Shown here one piece after another: positions 25,749-34,502 of a stretch of 42,784 bases of DNA. The notes under the pieces are model-generated. The model was given only the letters and a program-made list of their open reading frames with translations. It had not been told where the DNA came from and did no database searches. Position 1 is the first letter of the stretch. Each line of letters starts with the position of its first letter. This stretch comes from an uncultured Clostridia bacterium. GTDB taxonomy: Bacteria > Bacillota > Clostridia > Oscillospirales > CAG-272. The stretch spans positions 1-42,784 of the forward strand of contig CALWJW010000008.1 of assembly GCA_944381095.1 (NCBI GenBank). The letters are read 5' to 3'. The translations under genes and the position numbers were made by a program.

Positions 25749-26657
25749 ATGACCGGTAGTCCGAGCGGAGTGCTTATTCTGAATAAACCGGCTGGCATGA
25801 CCTCGCATGATGTCGTGAACAAAGTAAGAAAGCTGTACGGCACCCGGCAGGTAGGTCATACCGGGACGCTCGACCCTATGGCGACAGGAGTTCTTGTGGT
25901 CCTGGTAGGCAGAGCCGTGAAGGCGTCGGAGTATGTTGTTGCGGATGACAAGGAATATGTAGCCGGTCTTAAACTCGGGATCACCACCGATACCGAAGAT
26001 ACTACCGGAAAGATACTCAGTAAGCATGACGGTGAATATCCGGACTTCCGGATCGTTTCGGAAACCGTAAAGCGATTTACGGGTTGCATTGAACAGATTC
26101 CTCCCATGTACAGCGCTATAAAAATCGACGGGAAAAAACTGGTTGATCTCGCCCGTAAGGGACTGGAAACCGAACGCAGACCGAGGCCGGTGAATGTTTA
26201 CAGGGCTGAACTTATTCCAACCGACAGTGACCGTGACTATTTTCTTGCCGTAAAGGTTTCCAAAGGTACTTATATGCGTACTCTTTGCGCGGATATGGGA
26301 AAAGCTCTCGGCGTCGGAGGAGTTATGTCGTCTCTCGTTAGGACCTGTCAGGGGAATTTCGGGATCGAAGAAGCGCTTTCTCTTGCCGACATCGAAAATA
26401 TGAGTGAAGAGAACCGAATAAAAGCGCTCCGACCGGTTGATATACTGTTTTCCGATTGCGGGAGCGTTGTACTGACGGATTTCTTTGCTTCCCTTGCAAA
26501 AAACGGATGTCAGATATATCAGAAAAAAACCGGAACATCATTTGCGTCCGGAGAACTTGTGAAACTGTGTGATGAAAACGGTTTTTTTGCACTTGGACAG
26601 GTGACGGAATATCCGGACGGCAGTGCGATAAAACCTGTAAAGCAACTTAGACTTTAA
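25749..26657 (+). CDS. truB: tRNA pseudouridine(55) synthase
   Basis: A 302-residue enzyme that makes pseudouridine 55 in the T-arm of tRNAs. Motifs: GVLILNKPAGMTSHDVV (7-23), catalytic Asp42 in GHTGTLDPMATGVL, the PMYSAIKIDGKKLVDLARKG segment, and KGTYMRTLCADMG. The C-terminal part is a short PUA-like extension. ATG 25749 is preceded by GGAAGGGAG; a TTG at 25722 would add nine residues. No ribF follows, unlike many Bacillota. Confidence 0.96.
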   Translation: MTGSPSGVLILNKPAGMTSHDVVNKVRKLYGTRQVGHTGTLDPMATGVLVVLVGRAVKASEYVVADDKEYVAGLKLGITTDTEDTTGKILSKHDGEYPDFRIVSETVKRFTGCIEQIPPMYSAIKIDGKKLVDLARKGLETERRPRPVNVYRAELIPTDSDRDYFLAVKVSKGTYMRTLCADMGKALGVGGVMSSLVRTCQGNFGIEEALSLADIENMSEENRIKALRPVDILFSDCGSVVLTDFFASLAKNGCQIYQKKTGTSFASGELVKLCDENGFFALGQVTEYPDGSAIKPVKQLRL

Positions 26658-26832
26658 TTCCGGCAATACGGTCAAAAGCAATGTCTGACCCGTCAGTTCA
26701 GACGGATAAAAGTGAGACAATCCGGGCAAATGCCGGAAATTCAACGAAAAAACTCGTGAACGGTTTCCCGTTTATCAGATATTCGGGCATAACTGCAAAA
26801 CCATAAAATCAAATTTTTCTTGGAGGTAATTT

Positions 26833-28842
26833 ATGAAACTCAGAGCCCCGTCAGTACCGCTTATAACGGTAGACCCTTATTTTTCGGTGTGGTCTCCTGC
26901 GGATACACTCAACTCAGTCCCGACAGCACACTGGACGGACAGAAGTACAAAATCAACCAAACTTGAATACGGAGAACCTCACCCGAGAAATATGTCAATG
27001 CTCGGTGTGGCAGAGGTTGACGGTGTCGGGTACAGATTCATGGGAGTATCGGATATTAAACCGATAAAGCAGCTTTCACTGGATATAGACGCATTGACAA
27101 CAACATATATCTTTGGATGTGATGAAGTGACGGTAAAAGCGGAATTTATAACTCCACTGCTTCCCGATGACGCGGATATTTTTTCAAGACCGGTCAGCTA
27201 CCTTAAACTTTCGCACAGATCTGCCGACGGTAAAAAACACAGCGTACGTTTCAGGGTTTCCGCCTCAGAAGAGCTCTGCCTCGATCACGCCGGACAGTAC
27301 CCGGTAGTCACGGAGGAAGCAGCAGTACAGGGCGCGGTATGTATGAAAATGGGAAGCGCCGTTCAGAACGTTTTGAACCGCAGCGGTGATGACGTCCGTA
27401 TTGACTGGGGATATTTCTATCTTGCCGCCAAAGGCAGAAACGCAGTTGTAAAGGCGGAAAAAGTAAGCTATTATTGCAGTAGGATGAAGGACGGAGTTAA
27501 CGCCGAAAAGAAAGAGCTTGACTCGCTTACCGCAATTTTTGACGACGAGGGTCTGGTGGTTTTCGCTTACGACGACATAAAGAGCATGGAGTATTTCGGA
27601 AAGCATCTGACAAGCTACTGGAACAGAAACGGCTTGACGGTAGAAAAAGCCATAAGTAAAGCCGTTGCTGATTACAGAACTCTTTCAGTCAGATGCCATG
27701 CGTTTTCGGACAGGCTTTTCATTGACGCCTGTAAAGCCGGCGGCGAACAGTATGCCGAACTGCTTTCTCTTGCGTACAGACAGGCGTTTGCGGCGCATAA
27801 GGCAGCTGTCGATGACAACGGGGAACTTCTGTTTGTATCGAAAGAGTGTTTTTCAAACGGATGTGCTGCTACCGTTGACGTAAGTTATCCTTCGATCCCT
27901 TTGTTTTTACTGTATAATCCTGAGCTTGTCAATGCCATGATGCGTCCTGTGTTCAGGTACGCCGGAAGTGATGAATGGAAATTTGATTTCGCTCCTCACG
28001 ATGTCGGACAGTATCCGCTGCTGAACGGTCAGGTGTACGGACTTCAAAAAGACGGCACGCTCAGCTACGATATGCAGATGCCGGTCGAGGAATGCGGAAA
28101 TATGCTGATTATGTGCGCGGCGTCGGCGATAGCCTCGCAGAGCACGGCGTTTGTCAGAAATAAACTCGAAGTGCTTGAAAAATGGGCGGAATATCTGCTC
28201 AGATACGGTCAGGACCCTGAAAATCAGCTCTGTACGGATGATTTTGCAGGACATCTTGCGCATAACTGCAATTTGTCGCTTAAAGCAATAATGGGAATTG
28301 CCGCACTGTCGCTTATTTTCGGAATGTGCAAACAAAAGAAAAAAGCCCGACAGTATATGGCAAAAGCACGTGAAATGGCAGCAGTTTGGTGCAGGACAGC
28401 GGCTTCGGATGACGGAACATACCGTCTTGCCTTCGACAGAGAAGGTTCTTTTTCGATGAAGTACAATGCGGTCTGGGATAAACTTTTCGGAACGGAAATA
28501 TTCCCGAAAGAAGTCATTGCCAGTGAAATAGCGGGTAATTTCAGCCGCTTCCGCAAATACGGAATGCCGCTTGACAACAGAGCGGAATACACAAAGTCGG
28601 ACTGGATGGTGTGGACTGCGACAATGTGCAGAACGGATGATGATTTCAGAAGATTCATATCTCCGCTTTGGGACGCGTACAACTGTTCTCCGACGAGAGT
28701 ACCGATGACTGACTGGTTTGACACAGTAACGTCTGAGATGGTGGGCTTCCAGAACAGAACCGTGCAAGGCGGGCTGTTCATCAAGCTGCTCGAAAAGGAT
28801 TTTGTTGAAAAAAGCAAAACAGTACTGCGGACGATCGGATGA
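26833..28842 (+). CDS. Glutaminase-A-like protein (DUF5127/DUF4965/DUF1793 architecture)
   Basis: A 669-residue protein with no signal peptide, so probably cytoplasmic. It resembles the fungal GtaA-type family: an N-terminal beta domain (about 1-290; PLITVDPYFSVWSPAD at 9-24), then an all-helical six-hairpin toroid (about 300-660) with the signature FDFAPHDVGQYPLLNGQ and MPVEECGNMLIM. Most relatives have Ser where this has Cys in VEECGN. The toroid fold is shared with glycoside hydrolases, so 'glutaminase' should be read as a family name; the true substrate could be a glycan. GGAGG is 9 bp before ATG. It is flanked by spacers and followed by a terminator, thus monocistronic. Confidence 0.8.
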   Translation: MKLRAPSVPLITVDPYFSVWSPADTLNSVPTAHWTDRSTKSTKLEYGEPHPRNMSMLGVAEVDGVGYRFMGVSDIKPIKQLSLDIDALTTTYIFGCDEVTVKAEFITPLLPDDADIFSRPVSYLKLSHRSADGKKHSVRFRVSASEELCLDHAGQYPVVTEEAAVQGAVCMKMGSAVQNVLNRSGDDVRIDWGYFYLAAKGRNAVVKAEKVSYYCSRMKDGVNAEKKELDSLTAIFDDEGLVVFAYDDIKSMEYFGKHLTSYWNRNGLTVEKAISKAVADYRTLSVRCHAFSDRLFIDACKAGGEQYAELLSLAYRQAFAAHKAAVDDNGELLFVSKECFSNGCAATVDVSYPSIPLFLLYNPELVNAMMRPVFRYAGSDEWKFDFAPHDVGQYPLLNGQVYGLQKDGTLSYDMQMPVEECGNMLIMCAASAIASQSTAFVRNKLEVLEKWAEYLLRYGQDPENQLCTDDFAGHLAHNCNLSLKAIMGIAALSLIFGMCKQKKKARQYMAKAREMAAVWCRTAASDDGTYRLAFDREGSFSMKYNAVWDKLFGTEIFPKEVIASEIAGNFSRFRKYGMPLDNRAEYTKSDWMVWTATMCRTDDDFRRFISPLWDAYNCSPTRVPMTDWFDTVTSEMVGFQNRTVQGGLFIKLLEKDFVEKSKTVLRTIG

Positions 28843-28870
28843 TTGCCGCGGGTAAATGAATTTTTGAAAG

Positions 28871-28896
28871 ATCAATCCGTTTCCGGGTTGATTTTT
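28871..28896 (+). terminator. Rho-independent terminator after the glutaminase-like gene
   Basis: ATCAATCCG and CGGGTTGAT pair (one G-U) around a TTTC loop and run into TTTTT, 28 bp past the stop. The following 300 bp to 29206 holds no recognised gene. Confidence 0.8.
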
Positions 28897-29206
28897 CAGG
28901 TTTACGGGATGTTTGAAGACAGTCGGTCAGAATTTGTGTTTAAGTGAAGGCAATGCACCGTCAGAATTTTTGCTTACGAAAATTTTATAAACGCAGCATA
29001 GGGTATTACCGACAAACTGTCGGACAGTACAACACGGATATCCCCGTTATCTGAATATTTTACCTGTTCAGGGTAAAGCCGAAAATAAACAAATCAGCAT
29101 GTGAAACCTTCCGGCAGTTCAGGTCAAAAATGTCAGAAACGTTCAAATCCGGTCGTTTTTCAGTATACGGTTGTTCTATGAGATAAAATAACTTTTATTT
29201 AACGGC

Positions 29207-29298
29207 GAGATGAAATCGGTAAATAATAAATATGCTTAAAGCATTTTGACGGGAAATGAAATCGGTAAATGATAAATATGCTTAAAGCATTTTGACGG
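29207..29298 (+). repeat. Two tandem 46-bp copies in the deoD leader
   Basis: Copies 29207-29252 and 29253-29298 differ at only two positions, so the duplication is recent. Each holds ATGCTT-A-AAGCAT followed by TTTT. The second copy ends 12 bp before the AAAGGAG Shine-Dalgarno of deoD. Confidence 0.85.
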
Positions 29299-29322
29299 AA
29301 AAAAGCGAAAGGAGATTAAGTT

Positions 29323-30027
29323 ATGTCGACAGTTCACATCAAAGCGGAAAAAGGGGATTTCGCAAAAACCGTGCTTATGCCCGGCGATCCTCAACGCTCC
29401 CGCTTCATTGCCGAAAATTATCTTTCGGACGCACGGCTTGTCAATAATTTGAGGGGTGTGTGCGGTTATACGGGTTATTACAAAGGGAAACGGGTATCGG
29501 TAATGGCTTCCGGAATGGGACAGCCGTCAATGGGAATTTACAGCTATGAGCTATACAGCTTTTTCGACGTTGAAAACATAATAAGGATAGGAACCTGCGG
29601 TTGCTATCCGGAAAGGATAAAACCGGGAGATCTGATCATCGCTGTCGGCGCCAGCAGTGACTCGGCGTTCGCTGCCAGGTACGATCTGCCGGGCACACTG
29701 AGCGCAGTGGCAGACTTCGGGCTGGCAAGAGACGCTTACGACTACTGTGTTTCCAGAGGAATCCGGTTTGAAGTCGGAAGTGTACTTTCATCGGACATTT
29801 TCTACGACGACAACGGTCACGCCGAAAAATGGGCAAAAATGGGACTTCTCGGAGTGGAAATGGAGAGTTATGCTCTGTACTGTACCGCGGCTTCGCTCGG
29901 TAAAAAGGCGCTTGCCATTTGCACTGTAAGTGACGCTTTGTATGACAGCAGTCTTATTCTTTCTCCGGAAGAAAGAGAAACAGGACTTAAAACCATGATA
30001 GAGGCGGCGCTTGAAATCGCAAGATGA
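29323..30027 (+). CDS. deoD: Purine-nucleoside phosphorylase (DeoD type)
   Basis: A 234-residue enzyme, hexameric in its family, that phosphorolyses purine (deoxy)nucleosides to base and (deoxy)ribose-1-phosphate. Motifs: MPGDPQRSRFIAENYL with phosphate-binding Gly/Arg, ASGMGQPSMGIYSYEL, RIGTCG, the base/ribose motif GVEMESYALY, and TVSDAL with the catalytic Asp. The usual SDH is SDA here, but the Asp is kept. AAAGGAG precedes the ATG. It begins a nucleoside-salvage group with cdd and pyrimidine-nucleoside phosphorylase. Confidence 0.95.
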   Translation: MSTVHIKAEKGDFAKTVLMPGDPQRSRFIAENYLSDARLVNNLRGVCGYTGYYKGKRVSVMASGMGQPSMGIYSYELYSFFDVENIIRIGTCGCYPERIKPGDLIIAVGASSDSAFAARYDLPGTLSAVADFGLARDAYDYCVSRGIRFEVGSVLSSDIFYDDNGHAEKWAKMGLLGVEMESYALYCTAASLGKKALAICTVSDALYDSSLILSPEERETGLKTMIEAALEIAR

Positions 30028-30214
30028 GTTTCCGAATGTGACTTTGTGAAATTATTTAAATCAGAAAGCAAAAGCATTTTGTTTTGCCGTAGCTGCTCCG
30101 CAGTCGACCTGCCGCCGTAACTATGCGGACGGGACGCACAACGGCGTGGTCTTAGCAGAAGTTTACGGCAGATTCAACATTTTTTTGTTTCGGTGAAAGG
30201 TATGGAGGAATTTT

Positions 30215-30619
30215 ATGGATTACACTTTTCTCACTGAAAAAGCACGTGAAGCAGCGAAAAATTCTTATTCGCCTTATTCGGGTTTTGCAGTCGGAGCGGC
30301 ACTTCTTTTAGCGGACGGAAGGATTTTCTGCGGCTGCAACTGCGAAAACGCTTCGTACGGCGCGTCTTTGTGCGCAGAGCGGGCGGCGTTTTCAGCTGCC
30401 GTTTCATCGGGAGCGAGAAAATTTGAAGCGATAGCCGTAGTCGGTTTCGGTCCGGACGGAGAAAGGGACAAAGTGATGCCGTGCGGGATTTGCCGGCAGG
30501 TTATGGCAGAGTTCTGTGACGGAAAATTCAGGGTAGTGGTGACTGAAAACGGAAAAAATAAAATTTTCAGTCTTTCAGAACTCTTACCCTCTGCGTTTGC
30601 CGATTTCAGAGCTGATTGA
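30215..30619 (+). CDS. cdd: Cytidine deaminase
   Basis: A 134-residue zinc enzyme that deaminates cytidine and deoxycytidine to uridine forms. It has the short homotetrameric layout: YSPYSGFAVGAALL (N-terminal), NCENASYGASLCAERAA with the catalytic Glu and first zinc Cys, and PCGICRQV with the other two zinc Cys. The product feeds the pyrimidine phosphorylase downstream. TGGAGGAATTTT precedes the ATG. The gap after deoD is 187 bp, without a T-run terminator. Confidence 0.96.
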   Translation: MDYTFLTEKAREAAKNSYSPYSGFAVGAALLLADGRIFCGCNCENASYGASLCAERAAFSAAVSSGARKFEAIAVVGFGPDGERDKVMPCGICRQVMAEFCDGKFRVVVTENGKNKIFSLSELLPSAFADFRAD

Positions 30620-30665
30620 TATAAATCTTAAATTACCCGGTCGTTTTGCTGATGCCGTCGGCGGA

Positions 30666-30977
30666 AAATTTTCAGAAATGGCATAAATATCTTTCGCAAA
30701 AGCCGACCGGCATATCCCGGTACGCAGAGTAAGGGAAAAATCAAAGGCGGTGGTGCGGAATAAAGTTTCCGGGTATTTTAAGTGCTGTTTAAGTCATCCC
30801 ATAACAGAATGTCGCGTTTTGACCGGGAGTTTGAAAAATCTGTTTTTCCGGTTAATTGCCAAACGGAAGACAGTAAATTTTCAGATATAACATACACAAC
30901 TTGAATAAAAGCCGACCGGCATATTCCGGCATACAAAGTGAAGGAAAGATCAAAGGCGGTTATATCGGAAATGCAGT
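30666..30977 (+). repeat. About 100-bp sequence duplicated 209 bp apart before the phosphorylase gene
   Basis: Copy 1 (about 30666-30768) and copy 2 (about 30875-30977) share AAATTTTCAGA, AAAAGCCGACCGGCATAT-CCGG and AAAGGCGGT blocks at a constant 209-bp offset. Copy 2 ends just before the GGAAGGAGG Shine-Dalgarno at 30990. Both contain GCCGACCGGCATAT, a partly palindromic stretch. This explains most of the 387-bp gap between cdd and the next gene. Confidence 0.75.
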
Positions 30978-31006
30978 TTTTATCAAAGCGGAAGGAGGCG
31001 AAGATT

Positions 31007-32311
31007 TTGGACATAATCTCAGTGATCGACAAAAAGAAAAAAGGTATCAGTCTGAGTGAAAGTGAAATTGACTTTTTCGTCAAAGGCTGTCTAGACGGAA
31101 GTATTCAGGACTGTCAGGCTTCTGCGCTTCTTATGGCAATATGTATCAACGGAATGGACGAGTCCGAAACATCGGCGCTGACGTTAGCCATACGTGATTC
31201 CGGAAAGAAATGCGACAGAAGCGGGATAAACGGCATAATTGCGGATAAGCATTCGACCGGCGGAGTCGGCGACAAAACAAGTCTTATTGTGGCACCGATC
31301 GTGGCTTCTCTCGGACTGAAAGTATTCAAGATGAGCGGCAGGGGACTCGGTCACACCGGCGGCACTGCTGACAAACTCGAATCGATAAAAGGCTTTAACG
31401 TTACCCTTTCAGAAGCAGAAGCCGTAGAAGCGGTAAACCGGACGGGACTTTGCATAATAACGCAAAGCGATGTCTTTGCACCCGCCGACAAAAAACTCTA
31501 CGCTTTAAGGGATGTTACCGGTACGGTAGACAGCATACCGCTTATCGCATCAAGCATTATGGGTAAAAAACTGGCTCTGGGGGATGACTGTATCGTGCTT
31601 GACGTGAAATGCGGAAGCGGAGCTTTTATGAAAACCAAAGAGGATGCGGTCAGTCTGGCGGAACTTATGGTCAGCGCCGGTAAAAAAGCCGGGAAAAAAA
31701 CTGCCGCGCTCATTACTGATATGAGTAAGCCGCTCGGGTATGCGATAGGAAATTCGCTTGAAGTTATTGAGGCTGTCGATGTGCTGAGAGGAAAAGGTCC
31801 GGAAGATGTCACCCGGCTCAGCATTGAGCTTTCGGCGTATATGCTGCGGCTTGCCGGCTTCGGTGATATGGAATTCTGTCGGAGCCTTGCCGAAGACGCA
31901 CTGAAAAGCGGCAAGGCATTCGGAAAATTTGTTGAAATGGTCAGAGCGCAGGGCGGGGATACCGACGTGATTTTCGATGTTTCGCTGTTTCCGGGTGCGA
32001 AGATAAGCCATTTTGTAAAAGCTGAAAAAAGCGGATATATTTATGAAACAGATACCGAAGCATACGGAATCGCGGCAAAGCTTTTGGGAGCGGGACGGAA
32101 AAAGCTGGGGGATGTTCCGGATTTTTCTGCGGGATTACTGTTGAAAGCCAAAACCGGCGATTACGTCAGCAAGGGAGATATAATTGCCGAACTCAGAACC
32201 TCTGACGCAGATTGCGCAGAGGATGCCGGACGGATAATAAGCTCTGCAACGGTTATTTCCGACTCTGCACCGGAAATGACCGATCTTATCATCGGCATAA
32301 TTGAAGATTGA
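31007..32311 (+). CDS. pdp: Pyrimidine-nucleoside phosphorylase (thymidine phosphorylase family)
   Basis: A 434-residue enzyme, dimeric in its family, that phosphorolyses uridine/thymidine/deoxyuridine. Evidence: the phosphate-site motif KHSTGGVGDKTS, the signature KMSGRGLGHTGGTADKLESI (split over two strands), DVKCGSGAFMK, and the C-terminal lipoyl-like domain that starts near residue 345. The start is TTG 31007: GGAAGGAGG ends 8 bp upstream, and the protein then begins DIISVIDKKK as relatives do; the frame open back to 30938 is leader repeat. With deoD and cdd it makes a nucleoside scavenging set; deoB and deoC are absent from the window. Confidence 0.94.
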   Translation: MDIISVIDKKKKGISLSESEIDFFVKGCLDGSIQDCQASALLMAICINGMDESETSALTLAIRDSGKKCDRSGINGIIADKHSTGGVGDKTSLIVAPIVASLGLKVFKMSGRGLGHTGGTADKLESIKGFNVTLSEAEAVEAVNRTGLCIITQSDVFAPADKKLYALRDVTGTVDSIPLIASSIMGKKLALGDDCIVLDVKCGSGAFMKTKEDAVSLAELMVSAGKKAGKKTAALITDMSKPLGYAIGNSLEVIEAVDVLRGKGPEDVTRLSIELSAYMLRLAGFGDMEFCRSLAEDALKSGKAFGKFVEMVRAQGGDTDVIFDVSLFPGAKISHFVKAEKSGYIYETDTEAYGIAAKLLGAGRKKLGDVPDFSAGLLLKAKTGDYVSKGDIIAELRTSDADCAEDAGRIISSATVISDSAPEMTDLIIGIIED

Positions 32312-32337
32312 TCAAAGTCTGACCTCGGAAAAGACAG

Positions 32338-32368
32338 AAGCGGTCTGCCTCATTGGCAGACCGCTTTT
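32338..32368 (+). terminator. Strong terminator after pdp
   Basis: AAGCGGTCTGCC and GGCAGACCGCTT form a 12-bp perfect stem around a 5-nt loop, followed by TTTT. It separates the plus-strand salvage genes from the convergent minus-strand transporter; the 247 bp between it and 32616 contains no recognised gene. Confidence 0.9.
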
Positions 32369-32615
32369 ATGTATTTCAAAGGTTTTGCTAAGCTTGTACT
32401 TTCTGAATCTGACCTGTCTGCCGGAAACTTTTCGGGCTTTACCTGAAAGTCTTCATTTGCACAGCTCTTGCCGGATAACAAACAACATCGTTTGCGATGC
32501 TATTCCGGAATACGGTAAGTAAAATCTGCTCGGATGATCCGTGACCGTTACTTTTCGCACGGCGTTTTTTCCGGGTATACCACACGCCATACCAGGTCAG
32601 GACATTTTACTGAGG

Positions 32616-34397
32616 TTACTGAGCGTCTGCTGTAAGTCCGTCGGGGGAATCTATCGGATATTTTACGCTGTATTCCTTTATCATCTCCTCGTACTCTTCG
32701 TTTCCGCGTTTCAGGCTCTGCGTATAGCTGTGCATTCCCAGACTGTTGTGAGCTATCTCTATCACGCATCCGGCAATATTTGAGCAGTGGTCGGCTATTC
32801 TTTCGAGGTCTGTCAGTATATCCGTCAGTATGAATCCGAGCTCGATAGTACATTCATTGTTTTGCAGTCTTTCTATGTGGTTTGATTTGATACGGCTCTG
32901 AAGCCTGTCGATGACCTCTTCGAGCGGTTCGACTTTCTTTGCCGTCTCAATACTGTTTGACTTCATACAGTCGCAGGCAAGATCTATTATTTCTCCGATA
33001 GCGCTTATAAGCACTTTAAGTTCGTGAGACGCCGCGCTTGAAAAAGAAAGCTTTTTGGTATGCATTTCGCTTGCCGATTCGGCGATGTTCACGGCGTGAT
33101 CCGAGAGCCTTTCAAGATCGCTTATCATATGGAGCATCTTTGTGACTTCGACGCTGTCGGTGGCGCTGAGGTCCTGGGATGTCAGTTCGAGCAGGTAGGA
33201 ACCTATCTCGTCCTCGTAAATGTCAACTTCGTTTTCCTGACTGTGCACAAGTTTTTCGGTTTTGTCACTGTAACTGTCGAGAAGACCGAAAGCGTTTTTG
33301 ATCGATGACGCTGAGGTTTCAGCCATCGTCACGGTTACCGCACGGCACTGCTGAATAGCAACACTGGGGGTGCCGAGCAGACGGCGGTCGAGCAGGGTGT
33401 GTTTTTCCGCCGACTTGTCGTCCTTGACTGTAAGCACGGCGAGCTTTTCCAGCAGCTTACCGAAGGGGAGAAGCATTGCGGTACATATAAGGTTGAATGC
33501 GGTATGTACAACTGCTATTCCCGCTTCGTCTATATTTGTTTCAATGAACGAAAAGCCTATTATCGCATTGAGTATGTAGAAAACGGAGAGAATGACCACA
33601 GTTCCGATTATATTGAAATAGAGGTGAACCATGGCGACGCGCTTTGCGTTTTTGTTGGCTCCGATTGAAGATATCATTGCGGTCGCACAGGTACCGATGT
33701 TCTGTCCCGTGATTATCGGAATCGCGGTCCCGTAGGTAACGATACCGGTGGAGGACAGTGCTTGGAGAATACCGACAGATGCGGAAGAACTCTGAATAAT
33801 GGCTGTTATGATGGTGCCGGCGGCAATACCGAATAACGGATTGCGGAACAGCAACAGCATCTGAGCGAATTTTTCGCTTTCAGCGAGAGGAGCGACGGCT
33901 CCGGACATTGTTTCCATTCCGAAAATAAGCACAGAAAATCCGAGCAGGATGGAACCTATATCCTTTTTCTTCGGATCTTTCAGGAAGCAGAACAGGACTA
34001 CGCCTATAACGGCAAGCACGGGTGTGAAAGACGACGGTTTCAGGAGCTGTATTACTATGTTGTCCCCTTCAAGTCCGGTCAGAGAAAGTATCCATGCGGT
34101 TATCGTAGTACCGACGTTCGCGCCCATGATTATCGGAACGGCTCCGGACAGAGTCATTATTCCGGAGTTGACAAAACCGACAAGCATGACCGTGGTCGCG
34201 GACGAACTCTGGATTATAGCGGTGACAACCAATCCCAGCGCAAAACCTTTTATCGGGTTTGATGTGATGTTGCTCAGCAGTGATTTAAGTTGTCTGCCGG
34301 CACTCTTTTCCAGGGCCTCTCCCATGACGGACATTCCGAACAGGAAGAGCGCCACTCCGCCGAGAAGCTGCAACACGCTAAAAAAATCAAAATTCAT
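32616..34397 (-). CDS. Na/Pi cotransporter family protein with C-terminal PhoU domains
   Basis: A 593-residue membrane protein. The first 340 residues hold two homologous Na_Pi_cotrans repeats, each with the QSSSA signature (Gln63 in IIQSSSATT, and again in IIQSSSASV near residue 200), each inside a hydrophobic helical block. Residues about 370-580 are two PhoU-like helical bundles with the pattern MISDLERLSDHAVNIAE and DLERIADHCSNIAG. It is likely a sodium-dependent phosphate importer with a regulatory tail. The start is ATG at 34397, with GGAGG 11 nt upstream; an ATG at 34439 would add 14 residues and lacks a site. It lies downstream of mtaB with a 105-bp gap. Confidence 0.92.
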   Translation of the reverse strand: MNFDFFSVLQLLGGVALFLFGMSVMGEALEKSAGRQLKSLLSNITSNPIKGFALGLVVTAIIQSSSATTVMLVGFVNSGIMTLSGAVPIIMGANVGTTITAWILSLTGLEGDNIVIQLLKPSSFTPVLAVIGVVLFCFLKDPKKKDIGSILLGFSVLIFGMETMSGAVAPLAESEKFAQMLLLFRNPLFGIAAGTIITAIIQSSSASVGILQALSSTGIVTYGTAIPIITGQNIGTCATAMISSIGANKNAKRVAMVHLYFNIIGTVVILSVFYILNAIIGFSFIETNIDEAGIAVVHTAFNLICTAMLLPFGKLLEKLAVLTVKDDKSAEKHTLLDRRLLGTPSVAIQQCRAVTVTMAETSASSIKNAFGLLDSYSDKTEKLVHSQENEVDIYEDEIGSYLLELTSQDLSATDSVEVTKMLHMISDLERLSDHAVNIAESASEMHTKKLSFSSAASHELKVLISAIGEIIDLACDCMKSNSIETAKKVEPLEEVIDRLQSRIKSNHIERLQNNECTIELGFILTDILTDLERIADHCSNIAGCVIEIAHNSLGMHSYTQSLKRGNEEYEEMIKEYSVKYPIDSPDGLTADAQ

Positions 34398-34502
34398 TAT
34401 CTGTGTAACCTCCACAAAACTTTTGATTTTGATAATCATTTACATTTTACAGTTAATATATAAGCAGATTTTAAACCGCTGATTAAAAAACCGTAAACAA
34501 AT

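Noticed and set aside
32301..32783. Small plus-strand proteins near the convergent junction
   Set aside because: One spans the strong terminator at 32338-32368 and the other overlaps the 3' end of the transporter on the opposite strand.
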